Assembly (NCBI GenBank): GCA_958426425.1
Contig: CATZYY010000009.1
Span: 1-34,359, forward strand
Length of the DNA stretch: 34,359 nt
Source of the DNA: an uncultured Oscillospiraceae bacterium
Lineage (GTDB): Bacteria > Bacillota > Clostridia > Oscillospirales > Oscillospiraceae
Reading direction: 5' to 3'
Positions within the stretch are counted from its first letter, which is position 1, and each line of letters begins with the position of its first letter. Of the stretch, positions 1 through 9,141 are shown piece by piece. Below the pieces are notes generated by a model. It was not told the origin of the DNA. It ran no database searches and saw only the letters and a list, made by a program, of their open reading frames with translations. The position numbers and the translations under genes were made by a program.

Positions 1-1697
<1,697 letters not shown>

Positions 1698-1744
1698 GAA
1701 TTCCCACCCCTGGAAAATCTTTTTGAAATTTCCCCGGGAAACGC

Positions 1745-1773
1745 TTTACAGCTTTTCAAAAAGCGAGTATACT
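1745..1773 (+). promoter_or_regulatory. Sigma-A promoter of ireB
   Basis: TTTACA (1745-1750), 17-bp spacer, TATACT (1768-1773). It lies in the gap between pheT and ireB, about 45 bp before the ireB start, so ireB can be transcribed separately from pheT. Confidence 0.75.
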
Positions 1774-1822
1774 AGGTGTTGTATTGGGACTGTTTCTGTC
1801 TCACAAGAAAGGCGGTGTCTGT

Positions 1823-2068
1823 ATGGATGATTTCACCCGGAAGTTTAATATTGCGACGGAAAAGGACGCGGAGCTGCATCAGATTCTGTCCACCGTCTAT
1901 CAGGCACTGGAGGAGAAGGGCTACAATCCCATCAACCAGATCGTGGGCTATATTCTCTCCGAGGACCCCACCTATATTACCAACCACAACAACGCCCGGA
2001 CCCTGATCCGCAAGATCGACCGTGACGAACTGCTGCAGGTGCTGGTGCGGAAGTATCTGGGCCAGTGA
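1823..2068 (+). CDS. ireB: IreB family regulatory phosphoprotein (UPF0297/DUF965)
   Basis: An 81-residue protein with the IreB family pattern: N-terminal TRKFN, then QALEEKGYNPINQIVGY, then SEDPTYITNHNNAR and a basic C-terminus. In Enterococcus the homologue is phosphorylated on threonine by the PASTA kinase IreK and restrains cephalosporin resistance; in most Clostridia the role is inferred only. The start at 1823 is chosen because AAGGCGG lies about 8 nt before it; an upstream in-frame ATG at 1784 has no Shine-Dalgarno site and adds residues foreign to the family. The gene has its own promoter and a strong terminator, so it is a single-gene unit. In many Bacillota ireB sits near ruvX and alaS, which are not visible here. 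Confidence 0.93.
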   Translation: MDDFTRKFNIATEKDAELHQILSTVYQALEEKGYNPINQIVGYILSEDPTYITNHNNARTLIRKIDRDELLQVLVRKYLGQ

Positions 2069-2086
2069 CCTTATGAACCGCGTTCA

Positions 2087-2122
2087 AACCCCGGGGAGGC
2101 AAATGCCTCCCCGGGGTTTTGT
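2087..2122 (+). terminator. Rho-independent terminator after ireB
   Basis: A 14-bp GC-rich stem (2087-2100 with 2105-2118) around an AAAT loop, followed by a T-rich tract. It ends the ireB transcript, and could also stop the minus-strand gene that ends at 2175. Confidence 0.9.
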
Positions 2123-2174
2123 TTCCTCAGGCAGCATCAGCGGCGCTTTTTTGCGCCGCTCATGTTCTGCATAT

Positions 2175-3131
2175 TCAGGCCTCTTCCACCAGACGGTCCA
2201 GGCGGTCCCGGGCAGAATGCAGGTTTTGCTGCGTCTGCGCAGTTTCCTCTCGCAGCCGGTTCTGGATGGCTCCGATTCGGCCCTGCAATCCGTACATCTC
2301 CTCCTGAGAGCGCCGGATCTGGTCCCGTACCATCCAGTCGGCAAAGATATTGTCAAAAAAGATATCCACCGCCTGCATCATGCCGCCGGGCCGGACATCC
2401 AGATGCTCCAGCCGCTCCACATCCGCCAGCTCCGCCCGGTAGCGGCGCAAATCTCCCCGCAGCGTGTCGATCTGCTCCTGTGCTTCGTCCAGACGGCTGT
2501 ATTTCATCACGTCTGAAACCAGGCCGCCGCCCAGCAGGTCCCAGGTGCTCCAACCGCCGGCGCTGTCCAGTTTTCTGATGACCTGCTCCAGACGGCTCTG
2601 AACCCGCTCCCCGGCCTCCAGCGCCTCCTGCAGCTCCCTCGTCCGGGCTGTCAGCGCGGCAATCTCCGCCTCCAGCTGTCCGATTTGCCCGCCCAGTGCG
2701 GTGTCTGTGGCTTTCAGCGCCGCCTTCCGGGCCTGGAGGCAGGCTTCATACCGCTCCGGGCAGTCCGATGCCTCCTGTATACGGCGCTGACAGTCCTCCC
2801 GTTCCCGCCGGATCTCCTCCAGCTGCCCCTGGGCGCTCTGGTATTGCAGTCGGGCGGCCACAGCCTCGGCCTCCTCCTTTTCCAAACGTTCCTCCTTCCG
2901 GCCCGTAAGGCCGGCCAAAAGGGACGAAAGGTTCACCCGCTCCAGCCGGTCCACGTCGGATTGCTCCTTGTTCCAGGCGCGGCGAAGCCGCTCTGTCTCC
3001 TGCTTGCACTGCCACTCCTGCTGCCGCAGGGTCTCCAGCAGAGCCTGGTCCCGGCGCAGACCCGCCAGCTCCTCCCGCAGGCGCTCCAGCTCCCGCTGCT
3101 GATCTGTCAGGCCCATGGTCTCCTCCGTCAT
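2175..3131 (-). CDS. Coiled-coil protein of unknown function with GGWSTWD-type motif
   Basis: A 318-residue, highly charged protein. Heptad-like Glu/Arg/Leu/Gln patterns run through residues 8-190 and 270-318, indicating long coiled coils with no signal peptide or membrane segment, so it is probably cytosolic. Between the coils lies a distinctive non-coiled patch: GGWSTWDLLGGG (192-203) followed by SDVMKYSRLDEAQ (206-218). The short patch LSSLLAGLTGRKEERLEKE (68-86) also looks conserved in character. I recognise this combination as recurring in uncharacterised Bacillota proteins but know no function. The start at 3131 follows GGGAGG by 6 nt; the in-frame ATG at 3185 has no such site. The gene stands alone on the minus strand, convergent with ireB and divergent from the spore protein gene. 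Confidence 0.8.
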   Translation of the reverse strand: MTEETMGLTDQQRELERLREELAGLRRDQALLETLRQQEWQCKQETERLRRAWNKEQSDVDRLERVNLSSLLAGLTGRKEERLEKEEAEAVAARLQYQSAQGQLEEIRREREDCQRRIQEASDCPERYEACLQARKAALKATDTALGGQIGQLEAEIAALTARTRELQEALEAGERVQSRLEQVIRKLDSAGGWSTWDLLGGGLVSDVMKYSRLDEAQEQIDTLRGDLRRYRAELADVERLEHLDVRPGGMMQAVDIFFDNIFADWMVRDQIRRSQEEMYGLQGRIGAIQNRLREETAQTQQNLHSARDRLDRLVEEA

Positions 3132-3185
3132 ATGAATGCCTCCCTTTTCTGCCGCCCGCATTTTTTGAACTTTATTATATATCAT

Positions 3186-3215
3186 AGCATATTGTAGGCT
3201 CCGGCACAGTTACAA
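3186..3215 (-). promoter_or_regulatory. Possible promoter of the coiled-coil gene
   Basis: On the minus strand TTGTAA (3215-3210), 18-bp spacer, TATGCT (3191-3186). Both boxes are imperfect; an alternative AT-rich TATAAT lies a little further downstream without a matching -35. Confidence 0.35.
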
Positions 3216-3250
3216 TTCCATGACAAGCAGATTTTTCCGTCGAAAAAACA

Positions 3251-3279
3251 GAATAAACCCTTTTCCACGGGTCAAACTA
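3251..3279 (+). promoter_or_regulatory. Possible forespore sigma-G promoter of the SASP gene
   Basis: GAATA (3251-3255), 17-bp spacer, CAAACTA (3273-3279). This resembles the sigma-G consensus (GHATR and CATWHTA) with one mismatch in the -10, as expected for an alpha/beta SASP gene expressed in the forespore. Assignment rests on sequence similarity only. Confidence 0.45.
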
Positions 3280-3344
3280 GGCTCGCGATACCCAGCAAGA
3301 ACCCAATCAAAAAACCAATGAGTTAGGAAAAGGAGAAAACCAAA

Positions 3345-3539
3345 ATGGCTAAGAATAACAACAAGATCAACGTCCCCGAGGCTCGTGCCGCTATGAACAA
3401 GTTCAAGATGGAGGCTGCCTCTGAGGTTGGCGTGAATCTGAAGGAAGGCTACAACGGCGATCTGACCTCCCGTCAGGCCGGCTCCGTGGGCGGCCAGATG
3501 GTCAAGAAGATGATCGAGTCCTACGAGAAGAGCCTGTAA
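3345..3539 (+). CDS. Alpha/beta-type small acid-soluble spore protein
   Basis: A 64-residue protein matching the alpha/beta SASP family along its whole length, including the C-terminal signature GDLTSRQAGSVGGQMVKKMI. These proteins coat spore DNA, shift it to an A-like form and protect it against UV and heat; they are degraded at germination by the protease GPR. The GPR site region reads KMEAASEVGV, where most family members have a bulky residue (Ile, Val or Phe) after the Glu; here it is Ala. AAAAGGAG precedes the ATG by about 8 nt. The gene is monocistronic, with a sigma-G-like promoter upstream and a terminator downstream. It is direct evidence that the organism is, or descends from, a spore former. 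Confidence 0.96.
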   Translation: MAKNNNKINVPEARAAMNKFKMEAASEVGVNLKEGYNGDLTSRQAGSVGGQMVKKMIESYEKSL

Positions 3540-3592
3540 GCTCCCTCTGAATACCCCCTCAGCCGATGGATTGATTTCATCGGCACCTGAAA

Positions 3593-3625
3593 AAGGCGGC
3601 CCGGCAAATGCCGGGCCGCCTTCTA
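3593..3625 (+). terminator. Rho-independent terminator after the SASP gene
   Basis: A 13-bp stem AAGGCGGCCCGGC / GCCGGGCCGCCTT with an AAAT loop. The T tract is short (TTCT). A smaller CCGATG/CATCGG hairpin precedes it at about 3563-3582. Confidence 0.75.
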
Positions 3626-3805
3626 AGATACGTTGATACGTTTGAATATGCTTGTGCGCTCTTTCCACTTACGCCTGCGGTACCTTTCGCACGCAAAGAG
3701 GGTTCTTATATCCAACGCGCATCATTTTGCAAATAATCTTGGACCACGGAACCGCGTTTAAAATATAAGCCGCGCCCAGCAGTCCCGCTCCCCTTTGGGG
3801 TACAC

Positions 3806-4999
3806 TCAGATCACAATACCCCAGTAGCGCCAAAGGATCACACAGAAGTTGGCCCGGGTGGCCAGGACGTTGGGATTCAGATATCCCTGGGTCGTTCCGC
3901 TGACCACGTTGTTGCCCACGGCCCAGGCCATGGCGTCCTTGGCATAGGAGGCAATGCTGCCTGCATCTGGATAATTGGCCAGTGAGGCCTTGCCCTCCAC
4001 AGAATAATTCATCATCTGAGTAAACCGATACAGCAGCGTCACCAACTGCTGCCGGGTCACGACGCCGCCGGGATTGCTGCCGTCGGTAATGCCGCCCTTC
4101 ATGGCCCAGGCCTTGGCCTCTGCCATGCTGGCGGGAGCGGCGCCGGACAGCCGTGCCAGCATCATCCACACCTGCTGGCGGGTCATGGTGCCCTCAGGCT
4201 GGAAAAGGGTATCGGTCTTGCCGGTCACCACGTTCTTCTCGTAGGCCCAGAGAATCTCGCCGTAGGCCCAGTAGTCGCCGGGCACATCGGTAAAGGGCAG
4301 CCGCAGGGGCTCCTCGTAGCCCACTACATACAAAGAGAAGTGCCGGGTGCTGAAGGTTACCTCTTTGGCGGTGGAATCATAGCTGGTCTCGCAGTCGGTG
4401 AGGCGGCTGTACTCGTCCATGGACCACACCACCACGCCGGCGGCCTTCTGCCACTGAGGCTTCTCGTAGGGCAGCGTTACCGTCACCTTACCGCCGCCGA
4501 AGGTATTGATCTCCTTGCCGGCGCACACCAAGGTCAGCTCGTATACCGGCGCACCGTTCACAATCTGGCGCTGATGCTCACTGAGTTTGCCGGAAGACAC
4601 CGGAGCCAGGGTAAATACCGCTGTCTCTCCCTGGGCCTGATTGACGATGGCCGCCATGGCCTCATGGTCCAAAGACACGTCCGCCAGGGAAGAAACCATG
4701 GTCAGCGTGGCTCCCTTATGTGAGCCCAGAGTCTCCATCGCCTCCACCGGTAAAGAAACCTCCAGAAAATCCGGTTCCTTGGGCAGCTTCACCTGAATCT
4801 CCACAGCGCCGTCTCCGGAAGCAAGGGCGCTGTCCACGGCCTTTTCCAGCTGACTGCCGCTGACCTGCGCCGCGCCTTTGTTGTCTGTGGTCACGCTGAT
4901 GATCTCGCTTTGTCCATCGTCCGCCGCCATGGCCCACGCCGGCAGCGCCGCCAGCAGCATCACCAGTGCCAGCAATACGGCCAAACCTCTTCTCCGCAT
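3806..4999 (-). CDS. Secreted S-layer-homology (SLH) domain protein
   Basis: A 397-residue protein with a clear Sec signal peptide (MRRRG followed by a hydrophobic core to about residue 25, AWAMA as probable cleavage region). Residues about 30-230 form an extracellular region of unknown fold that contains beta-rich stretches and 'STRHFSLYVVGY'-like text often found just before SLH repeats. Three SLH repeats follow at about 235-285 (FTDVPGDYWA), 290-327 and 341-392 (YAKDAMAWAV). SLH repeats bind pyruvylated secondary cell-wall polymers, so the protein is probably held non-covalently on the cell surface. AGGAGG lies 9 nt before the ATG. It has its own promoter and no co-oriented partner. The function of the N-terminal region is not recognisable. 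Confidence 0.9.
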   Translation of the reverse strand: MRRRGLAVLLALVMLLAALPAWAMAADDGQSEIISVTTDNKGAAQVSGSQLEKAVDSALASGDGAVEIQVKLPKEPDFLEVSLPVEAMETLGSHKGATLTMVSSLADVSLDHEAMAAIVNQAQGETAVFTLAPVSSGKLSEHQRQIVNGAPVYELTLVCAGKEINTFGGGKVTVTLPYEKPQWQKAAGVVVWSMDEYSRLTDCETSYDSTAKEVTFSTRHFSLYVVGYEEPLRLPFTDVPGDYWAYGEILWAYEKNVVTGKTDTLFQPEGTMTRQQVWMMLARLSGAAPASMAEAKAWAMKGGITDGSNPGGVVTRQQLVTLLYRFTQMMNYSVEGKASLANYPDAGSIASYAKDAMAWAVGNNVVSGTTQGYLNPNVLATRANFCVILWRYWGIVI

Positions 5000-5077
5000 C
5001 GTTCCATACCTCCTGTTTCACACCGGAGCGCCCCGGTCCTCCCTGGAACTTTTTCCCGCGCTCCGACTCTTTTCCCC

Positions 5078-5106
5078 ATTATAAGTGCTTTTTCGCCCGC
5101 CATCAA
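5078..5106 (-). promoter_or_regulatory. Sigma-A promoter of the SLH gene
   Basis: Minus strand TTGATG (5106-5101), 17-bp spacer, perfect TATAAT (5083-5078). It predicts a leader of about 70 nt before the SLH start codon at 4999. Confidence 0.75.
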
Positions 5107-5192
5107 GAGAAACTTTCACATGGGGTCAAATCCATTGATATACCGAAAAATTTTCTTCTATTCCCTGACGCTTCAATCTCACCGAAAGGGCG

Positions 5193-5230
5193 GAAAAAAG
5201 ACGCCGCAGAACCACTGCGGCGCCTTTTCC
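5193..5230 (-). terminator. Rho-independent terminator of the glyoxalase-like gene
   Basis: Read on the minus strand: stem GCCGCAG / CTGCGGC (5221-5215 and 5209-5203, extendable) followed by six T residues. It starts just after the stop codon at 5236. Confidence 0.85.
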
Positions 5231-5235
5231 GCTTT

Positions 5236-5601
5236 TCAGCGGGTGGGGATGATCTCGATCCAGTACCCGTCCGGGTCGGAGATGAAGTAGATCCCCATGT
5301 CAGGATTTTCAAAGCAGATGCAGCCCATAGCGGCATGACGGGCGTGGGCCGCCTCATAATCGTCGGCCCGCAGGGCCAGATGGAACTCGCACTCCCCCAG
5401 ATCGTATTTCTGCGGGTGATCCCGCAGGGCCGTCAGCTCCAGGGAGAAGTCGGTCTTGCCGTCCCCCAGGAAGACGATGACGTAGCTGCCGTCGGCGGCC
5501 TCCTTCCGGCGCACCGGCTCCAGGTCCAGGGCCTCCTTGTAAAAAGCAAGGGATTTGTCCAGATCGGACACATTAAAGTTAAAGTGGTTGAATGTCAGCA
5601 T
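5236..5601 (-). CDS. VOC-superfamily protein, glyoxalase I-like
   Basis: A 121-residue single-module pair of beta-alpha-beta-beta-beta units typical of the vicinal oxygen chelate superfamily (pattern LTFNHFNFNVSDLDKSLAFY at the start, DPDGYWIEIIP at the end). The four glyoxalase I metal positions appear to be kept: His6, Glu55, His74 and Glu116, so a lactoylglutathione-lyase-type isomerase acting on a thiol-methylglyoxal adduct is plausible. Many proteins of this size have other substrates (antibiotic or xenobiotic binding), and this organism may lack glutathione, so the substrate is uncertain. GAGGTGAGGA precedes the ATG. The gene is single, divergent from feoA and ends in its own terminator. 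Confidence 0.85.
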   Translation of the reverse strand: MLTFNHFNFNVSDLDKSLAFYKEALDLEPVRRKEAADGSYVIVFLGDGKTDFSLELTALRDHPQKYDLGECEFHLALRADDYEAAHARHAAMGCICFENPDMGIYFISDPDGYWIEIIPTR

Positions 5602-5620
5602 GATTCCTCACCTCGCCGTC

Positions 5621-5651
5621 AGTATACCACGGCGACGCCGGACATTGTCAA
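5621..5651 (-). promoter_or_regulatory. Probable promoter of the glyoxalase-like gene
   Basis: Minus strand TTGACA (5651-5646), 19-bp spacer, TATACT (5626-5621). Both boxes are good but the spacer is longer than the ideal 17. Confidence 0.55.
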
Positions 5652-5738
5652 GGCAAACCAAAAGCGGCTATGGAAGTTGCACAATTCCTTTGGCCAAGTT
5701 TCTCCGCTTTTGTACCCATTCCCGCTTGTTCTCGGTGA

Positions 5739-5777
5739 GTTTACCGTGGTAAACTTTAATTGTTAGAGCAAGCTAAC
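5739..5777 (+). promoter_or_regulatory. Two inverted repeats in the feoAB promoter region
   Basis: First repeat: GTTTACC-GT-GGTAAAC (5739-5754), a 7-bp-arm palindrome. Second: GTTAG-N6-CTAAC (5762-5777). They lie within 60 bp upstream of feoA, where a metal-responsive repressor (DtxR/IdeR-like or Fur-like) would be expected. A weak promoter TTGTTC (5726-5731), N18, TAAACT (5750-5755) overlaps the first palindrome. That the repeats are present is certain; their identity as operators is inferred. Confidence 0.5.
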
Positions 5778-5794
5778 TTTTGGGAGGAATGACC

Positions 5795-6025
5795 ATGACA
5801 TTGGACAAGCTGCCTCTGGGGCAGGAGGCCGTCATCACTGCCGTAGGCGGCGAAAAGGCCCTTCGCTGCCATCTGCTGGACATGGGGCTGACGCCCCGGA
5901 CCACGGTCCGGGTGGAAAAAGTGGCCCCCCTGGGGGACCCCATTGAGCTGCGAATCCGGGGCTATGCCCTGTCGCTGCGGAAAGAGGACGCCCGGAACAT
6001 CACCGTGGAGGTGAGGAAGCCGTGA
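5795..6025 (+). CDS. feoA: Ferrous iron transport accessory protein FeoA
   Basis: A 76-residue SH3-like FeoA protein: TLDKLPLGQEAVITAV opening strand, LLDMGLTPRTTVRVEKVAPLG central segment and IELRIRGYALSLRKEDA, ending in a strand typical of the family. FeoA is cytosolic and is thought to bind FeoB and support Fe(II) uptake. Three candidate starts exist (TTG 5780, ATG 5789, ATG 5795); GGGAGGA at 5782-5788 is correctly spaced only for 5795. Its stop codon overlaps the feoB GTG start by 4 bp (GTGA), giving translational coupling. Promoter palindromes upstream suggest metal control. Confidence 0.95.
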   Translation: MTLDKLPLGQEAVITAVGGEKALRCHLLDMGLTPRTTVRVEKVAPLGDPIELRIRGYALSLRKEDARNITVEVRKP

Positions 6026-8028
6026 TCTTCGCACTGGCCGGAAATCAAAACTGCGGCAAAACCACTCTTTTCAACCAGCTCACCGGCTCCAACCAGCACG
6101 TGGGCAACTTTCCCGGCGTGACGGTAGACCAGAAGTCCGGCGCCATCCGGGGACAGAAGGACTGCACGGTGGTGGACCTGCCGGGCATCTACTCCATTCG
6201 GCCCTATACGCCGGAGGAGATCGTCACCCGTGACTTTATCCTCAATCAGCGGCCCGACGGCATCATCAACATCATCGACGCCACCAACATCGAGCGGAAC
6301 CTGTACCTGACGTTGCAGCTGATGGAGATGCGAATCCCCATGGTGCTGGCCCTGAACATGATGGACGAGGTCACCGGCAGCGGCGGCACCATCGATGTCA
6401 AGGGGCTCAGTCAGGCCCTGGGCATCCCCGTGGTGCCCATCTCCGCCGTGAAGAACGAAGGCGTGGATGAGCTGGTCCGAGTGGCGGTCCACGTGGCCCG
6501 GAACCGAATCTACCCCACGGTGTACGATTTTTGTTCTCCCGGCCCGGTCCACCGCTGCATCCATGCGGTGGTCCACCAGATCGAGGACCACGCCGAGGCC
6601 TCCGGCATCCCGGTGCGCTTTGCCGCCACCAAGCTGATTGAGGGAGACGAGGACATCTGCGCCCGGCTGAATCTGGACCAGAACGAGCTGGAGCTGATCG
6701 AGCACAGCGTCCAGGAGATGGAGACAGAGCACGGCATGGACCGCAACGCCGCCCTGGCGGACATGCGCTATGGCTTCATTGAGAGCGTCTGCTCCGGCAC
6801 GGTGGTCAAGTGCAGCGCCTCCCGGGAGCGGCAGCGCAGCGAGGCCATTGATCGCTTCGTCACCAACCGCTACCTGGCCCTGCCCCTGTTCTTTGTCATT
6901 ATGCTGGCCATTTTCTATCTGACCTTCAATGTCTTCGGCGCCGTGCTGTCAGACCTGCTGGCAGAGGGGATCGGCGCCCTGACCACCGCCGTGGACGTCG
7001 GACTCACGGCCTACGGCCTGAACCCCGTGGTCCACAGTCTGGTCATCGACGGCGTGTTTGCCGGCGTGGGCAGCGTGCTGAGCTTCCTGCCCATCATTGT
7101 GGTGCTGTTCTTCTTTCTGTCCATTCTGGAGGACACCGGCTACATGGCCCGGGTGGCCTTCGTCATGGACCAGCTGCTGCGCAAAATCGGCCTGTCCGGC
7201 CGCAGCATCGTGCCGCTGCTGATCGGCTTTGGCTGTTCCGTGCCCGCCATCATGTCCACCCGGACACTGGCCTCTGAGCGGGACCGGCGGATGACCATTC
7301 TGCTGACGCCCTTTATGAGCTGCTCTGCCAAAATTCCCATCTACGGTGTCTTCACCGCCGCCTTCTTCCCCCGGCATGCAGCCCTGGTGATGATCGGTCT
7401 GTATCTGCTGGGCATCCTGGTGGGCATTATCGCCGCCAAGGTCCTGGGCGCCACCGCCTTCAAGGGCAACCCGGTACCCTTTGTCATGGAGCTGCCCAAC
7501 TACCGCTTCCCCTCTCTCAAGAGCGTGGGGCAGCTGTGCTGGGACAAGGCCAAGGACTTTCTGACCCGTGCCTTCACCATCATCTTCGTGGCCACCATTG
7601 TGGTGTGGTTCCTCCAGACCTTCGACACCCGGCTGAACCTGGTGTCGGACAGCGCCCAGAGCCTCCTGGCCGCGGTGGGCGCCTGGATTGCGCCGGTGTT
7701 CGCCCCCCTGGGCTTTGGGGACTGGCGGGTGTCCACGGCCCTGATCACCGGCTTCATTGCCAAGGAGTCCGTCATCTCCACCCTGGGGATTCTGACCGGG
7801 TCCGGAGCGGACGTGGGCGCCGCCGCCCTGAGCACCCTGTTCACTCCGGCTGCCGCCGCCGGCTTCCTGGCCTTCACGCTGCTGTACACCCCCTGCGTGG
7901 CCGCCATCAGCGCCGTACGCCGGGAGCTGCGCTCCGGCTGGAAGGCCGCCGGCGTGGCCCTGAGCCAATGCGTGATCGGCTGGGTCGTGGGCTTCGTGGT
8001 GTACCATCTGGCGCAGCTGGTGCTGTAA
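6022..8028 (+). CDS. feoB: Ferrous iron transporter FeoB
   Basis: A 668-residue inner-membrane Fe(II) transporter. The N-terminal G domain shows G1 GNQNCGKT (7-14), G3 DLPG (52-55) and G4 NMMD (112-115), followed by a helical GDI-like spacer to about residue 280. The polytopic part begins near residue 284 and holds both Gate regions, including GFGCSVPAIMSTR (402-414) and the SCSAKIPIY segment (433-441) that is diagnostic of FeoB. The G1 residue before GK is Cys where Ser or Val is common, still within family variation. Length is slightly shorter than E. coli FeoB (773) and there is no C-terminal FeoC-binding extension. Start is GTG, coupled to feoA; a small Cys-rich gene follows after 12 nt. 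Confidence 0.97.
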   Translation: MIFALAGNQNCGKTTLFNQLTGSNQHVGNFPGVTVDQKSGAIRGQKDCTVVDLPGIYSIRPYTPEEIVTRDFILNQRPDGIINIIDATNIERNLYLTLQLMEMRIPMVLALNMMDEVTGSGGTIDVKGLSQALGIPVVPISAVKNEGVDELVRVAVHVARNRIYPTVYDFCSPGPVHRCIHAVVHQIEDHAEASGIPVRFAATKLIEGDEDICARLNLDQNELELIEHSVQEMETEHGMDRNAALADMRYGFIESVCSGTVVKCSASRERQRSEAIDRFVTNRYLALPLFFVIMLAIFYLTFNVFGAVLSDLLAEGIGALTTAVDVGLTAYGLNPVVHSLVIDGVFAGVGSVLSFLPIIVVLFFFLSILEDTGYMARVAFVMDQLLRKIGLSGRSIVPLLIGFGCSVPAIMSTRTLASERDRRMTILLTPFMSCSAKIPIYGVFTAAFFPRHAALVMIGLYLLGILVGIIAAKVLGATAFKGNPVPFVMELPNYRFPSLKSVGQLCWDKAKDFLTRAFTIIFVATIVVWFLQTFDTRLNLVSDSAQSLLAAVGAWIAPVFAPLGFGDWRVSTALITGFIAKESVISTLGILTGSGADVGAAALSTLFTPAAAAGFLAFTLLYTPCVAAISAVRRELRSGWKAAGVALSQCVIGWVVGFVVYHLAQLVL

Positions 8029-8040
8029 GGAGGGACGTCT

Positions 8041-8160
8041 ATGGAAGTGCTGATCCTTCTGGCTCTTGGCGTGTGGCTGTTTTTCGCCCTGCGGGCCTGC
8101 CGCCGTCACGGCGGTGCCTGCGGCGGGGACTGCGCCCACTGCAGGGACTGTCAAAAATAA
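8041..8160 (+). CDS. FeoB-associated Cys-rich membrane protein
   Basis: A 39-residue peptide too short for usual ORF cut-offs. It begins MEVLILLALGVWLFFALRAC (one membrane helix, residues 2-18) and ends in a Cys/His-rich tail with Cys20, Cys27, Cys31, Cys34 and Cys37 plus His23 and His33, then QK and stop. This matches the family of FeoB-associated Cys-rich membrane proteins found after feoB in Bacillota. Role is unproven; iron sensing or hand-off at FeoB is the usual proposal. TAAGGAGGG precedes the ATG by 6 nt, and the gene lies 12 nt after feoB and just before the operon terminator, all of which support a real gene. Confidence 0.88.
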   Translation: MEVLILLALGVWLFFALRACRRHGGACGGDCAHCRDCQK

Positions 8161-8165
8161 GTGGA

Positions 8166-8202
8166 AACCCGGCCGCCCTAATAGGGCGGCCGGGTTCTTG
8201 TT
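8166..8202 (+). terminator. Terminator of the feo operon
   Basis: A 14-bp stem AACCCGGCCGCCCT / AGGGCGGCCGGGTT (8166-8179 with 8183-8196) and a 3-nt loop followed by CTTGTTT. It can also act on the minus strand, where thiT has no other visible terminator. Confidence 0.85.
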
Positions 8203-8359
8203 TAAGGAGCTATTCTTCTTTGGGCGGCCTGGTTATCCTTTGATGGGCCTGATCGCCTTGCGCAATGCGATGGGTGAAATAAACCTCGTTCCAGGGGGGA
8301 GACATGATGTCAGGATATTCTTTCACGCCCCCTGCCATTGGCGCAACTTCCGGCGGTGT

Positions 8360-9022
8360 TCAGCCCACGGCGCTGCGGCTGACCCGCTCCAGGGCCTTTG
8401 CCACCGCCGGGACCTTCAGCACGATGACGGTGATGACCCCCTCCGCCAGCAGGTAGCTGTAATTGTAGACGATGGGATACACCGCCTTCAAAGACTGGGG
8501 GAAATTCTCCGGCATATAATCCATCCAATAGAGATACCCGCCCAGGGAGTGAAAGAAGCCCCGAGCCAGCACCGCCACGATGTAGCCGATCACCAGGCCG
8601 TTCTTCTTTCCCCGGAACAATCCCGCAAGGCCCAGGGCCGCGAAGGCGAACACATAGTCGCAGCAGACCTGGAACAGCGTCAGAAAATAGGGCTCCTGCA
8701 AAAACTGCAAAATGCCGTAGGCAAGACCCACCATGACGCCGGTGCGGACGCCGTACCAGTATCCGATCAGCACGATGAACAGCATGCTCAGAAGGGTCAC
8801 GGACCCGCCGTAGGGCATCTCAATGGGCTTGATGAAGGATGTGACGTAGGCCAGGGCCACCGCCATGGCGCAATAGGCCAGGTGGCGGGCGCTCATGCCC
8901 CGCTTCTCCTTCCCGCCGGACAGGGCCAGGCCCGCCAGCAGGAACAGGGCCATCAGGGCCCCGCTGAGGACGTATCCGGCAGTGGTGAGGCCGCCCTCGG
9001 CATTGACAAACAGTTGCAGCAT
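8360..9022 (-). CDS. thiT: Thiamine ECF transporter S component ThiT
   Basis: A 220-residue polytopic protein with about six hydrophobic segments. It carries ThiT family features: MPYGGSVTLLSM (69-80), GVRTGVMVGLAYGILQ (91-106) and RGFFHSLGGYLYW (154-166). ThiT binds thiamine with high affinity in the membrane and works with the shared EcfA-EcfA'-EcfT energizing module, which must be encoded elsewhere. The TPP riboswitch with terminator directly upstream independently supports thiamine as ligand. AAGGAGGAA lies 8 nt before the ATG at 9022; the upstream in-frame ATGs run back into the terminator hairpin and are not used. The gene is monocistronic. Confidence 0.95.
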   Translation of the reverse strand: MLQLFVNAEGGLTTAGYVLSGALMALFLLAGLALSGGKEKRGMSARHLAYCAMAVALAYVTSFIKPIEMPYGGSVTLLSMLFIVLIGYWYGVRTGVMVGLAYGILQFLQEPYFLTLFQVCCDYVFAFAALGLAGLFRGKKNGLVIGYIVAVLARGFFHSLGGYLYWMDYMPENFPQSLKAVYPIVYNYSYLLAEGVITVIVLKVPAVAKALERVSRSAVG

Positions 9023-9073
9023 GATTTCAGTTCCTCCTTGTCGTTCCGCCTGTGGACCGGCGGGCCGTTCCAT

Positions 9074-9110
9074 GAAAAAACGCCCTTCCGGCATGCCGGA
9101 AGGGCGTTGA
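9074..9110 (-). terminator. Intrinsic terminator in the thiT leader (riboswitch platform)
   Basis: Minus strand: a perfect palindromic stem CGCCCTTCCGGC / GCCGGAAGGGCG (9081-9106), followed by a run of six T. It lies between the TPP aptamer and the thiT start, so ligand binding should cause premature termination. Confidence 0.9.
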
Positions 9111-9141
9111 ACCACGAACGGAACATCCGCGCGCGTCCACT

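Noticed and set aside
6949..8154. 401-codon minus-strand frame opposite feoB
   Set aside because: Low-complexity Gly/Gln/His-rich antisense of feoB; no family resemblance and no ribosome site.
8304..8456. 50-codon plus-strand ORF with a good AGGGGGGAG site
   Set aside because: Two thirds of it is antisense to thiT, the composition is Ser/Thr/Pro-rich and no promoter is seen; probably chance.
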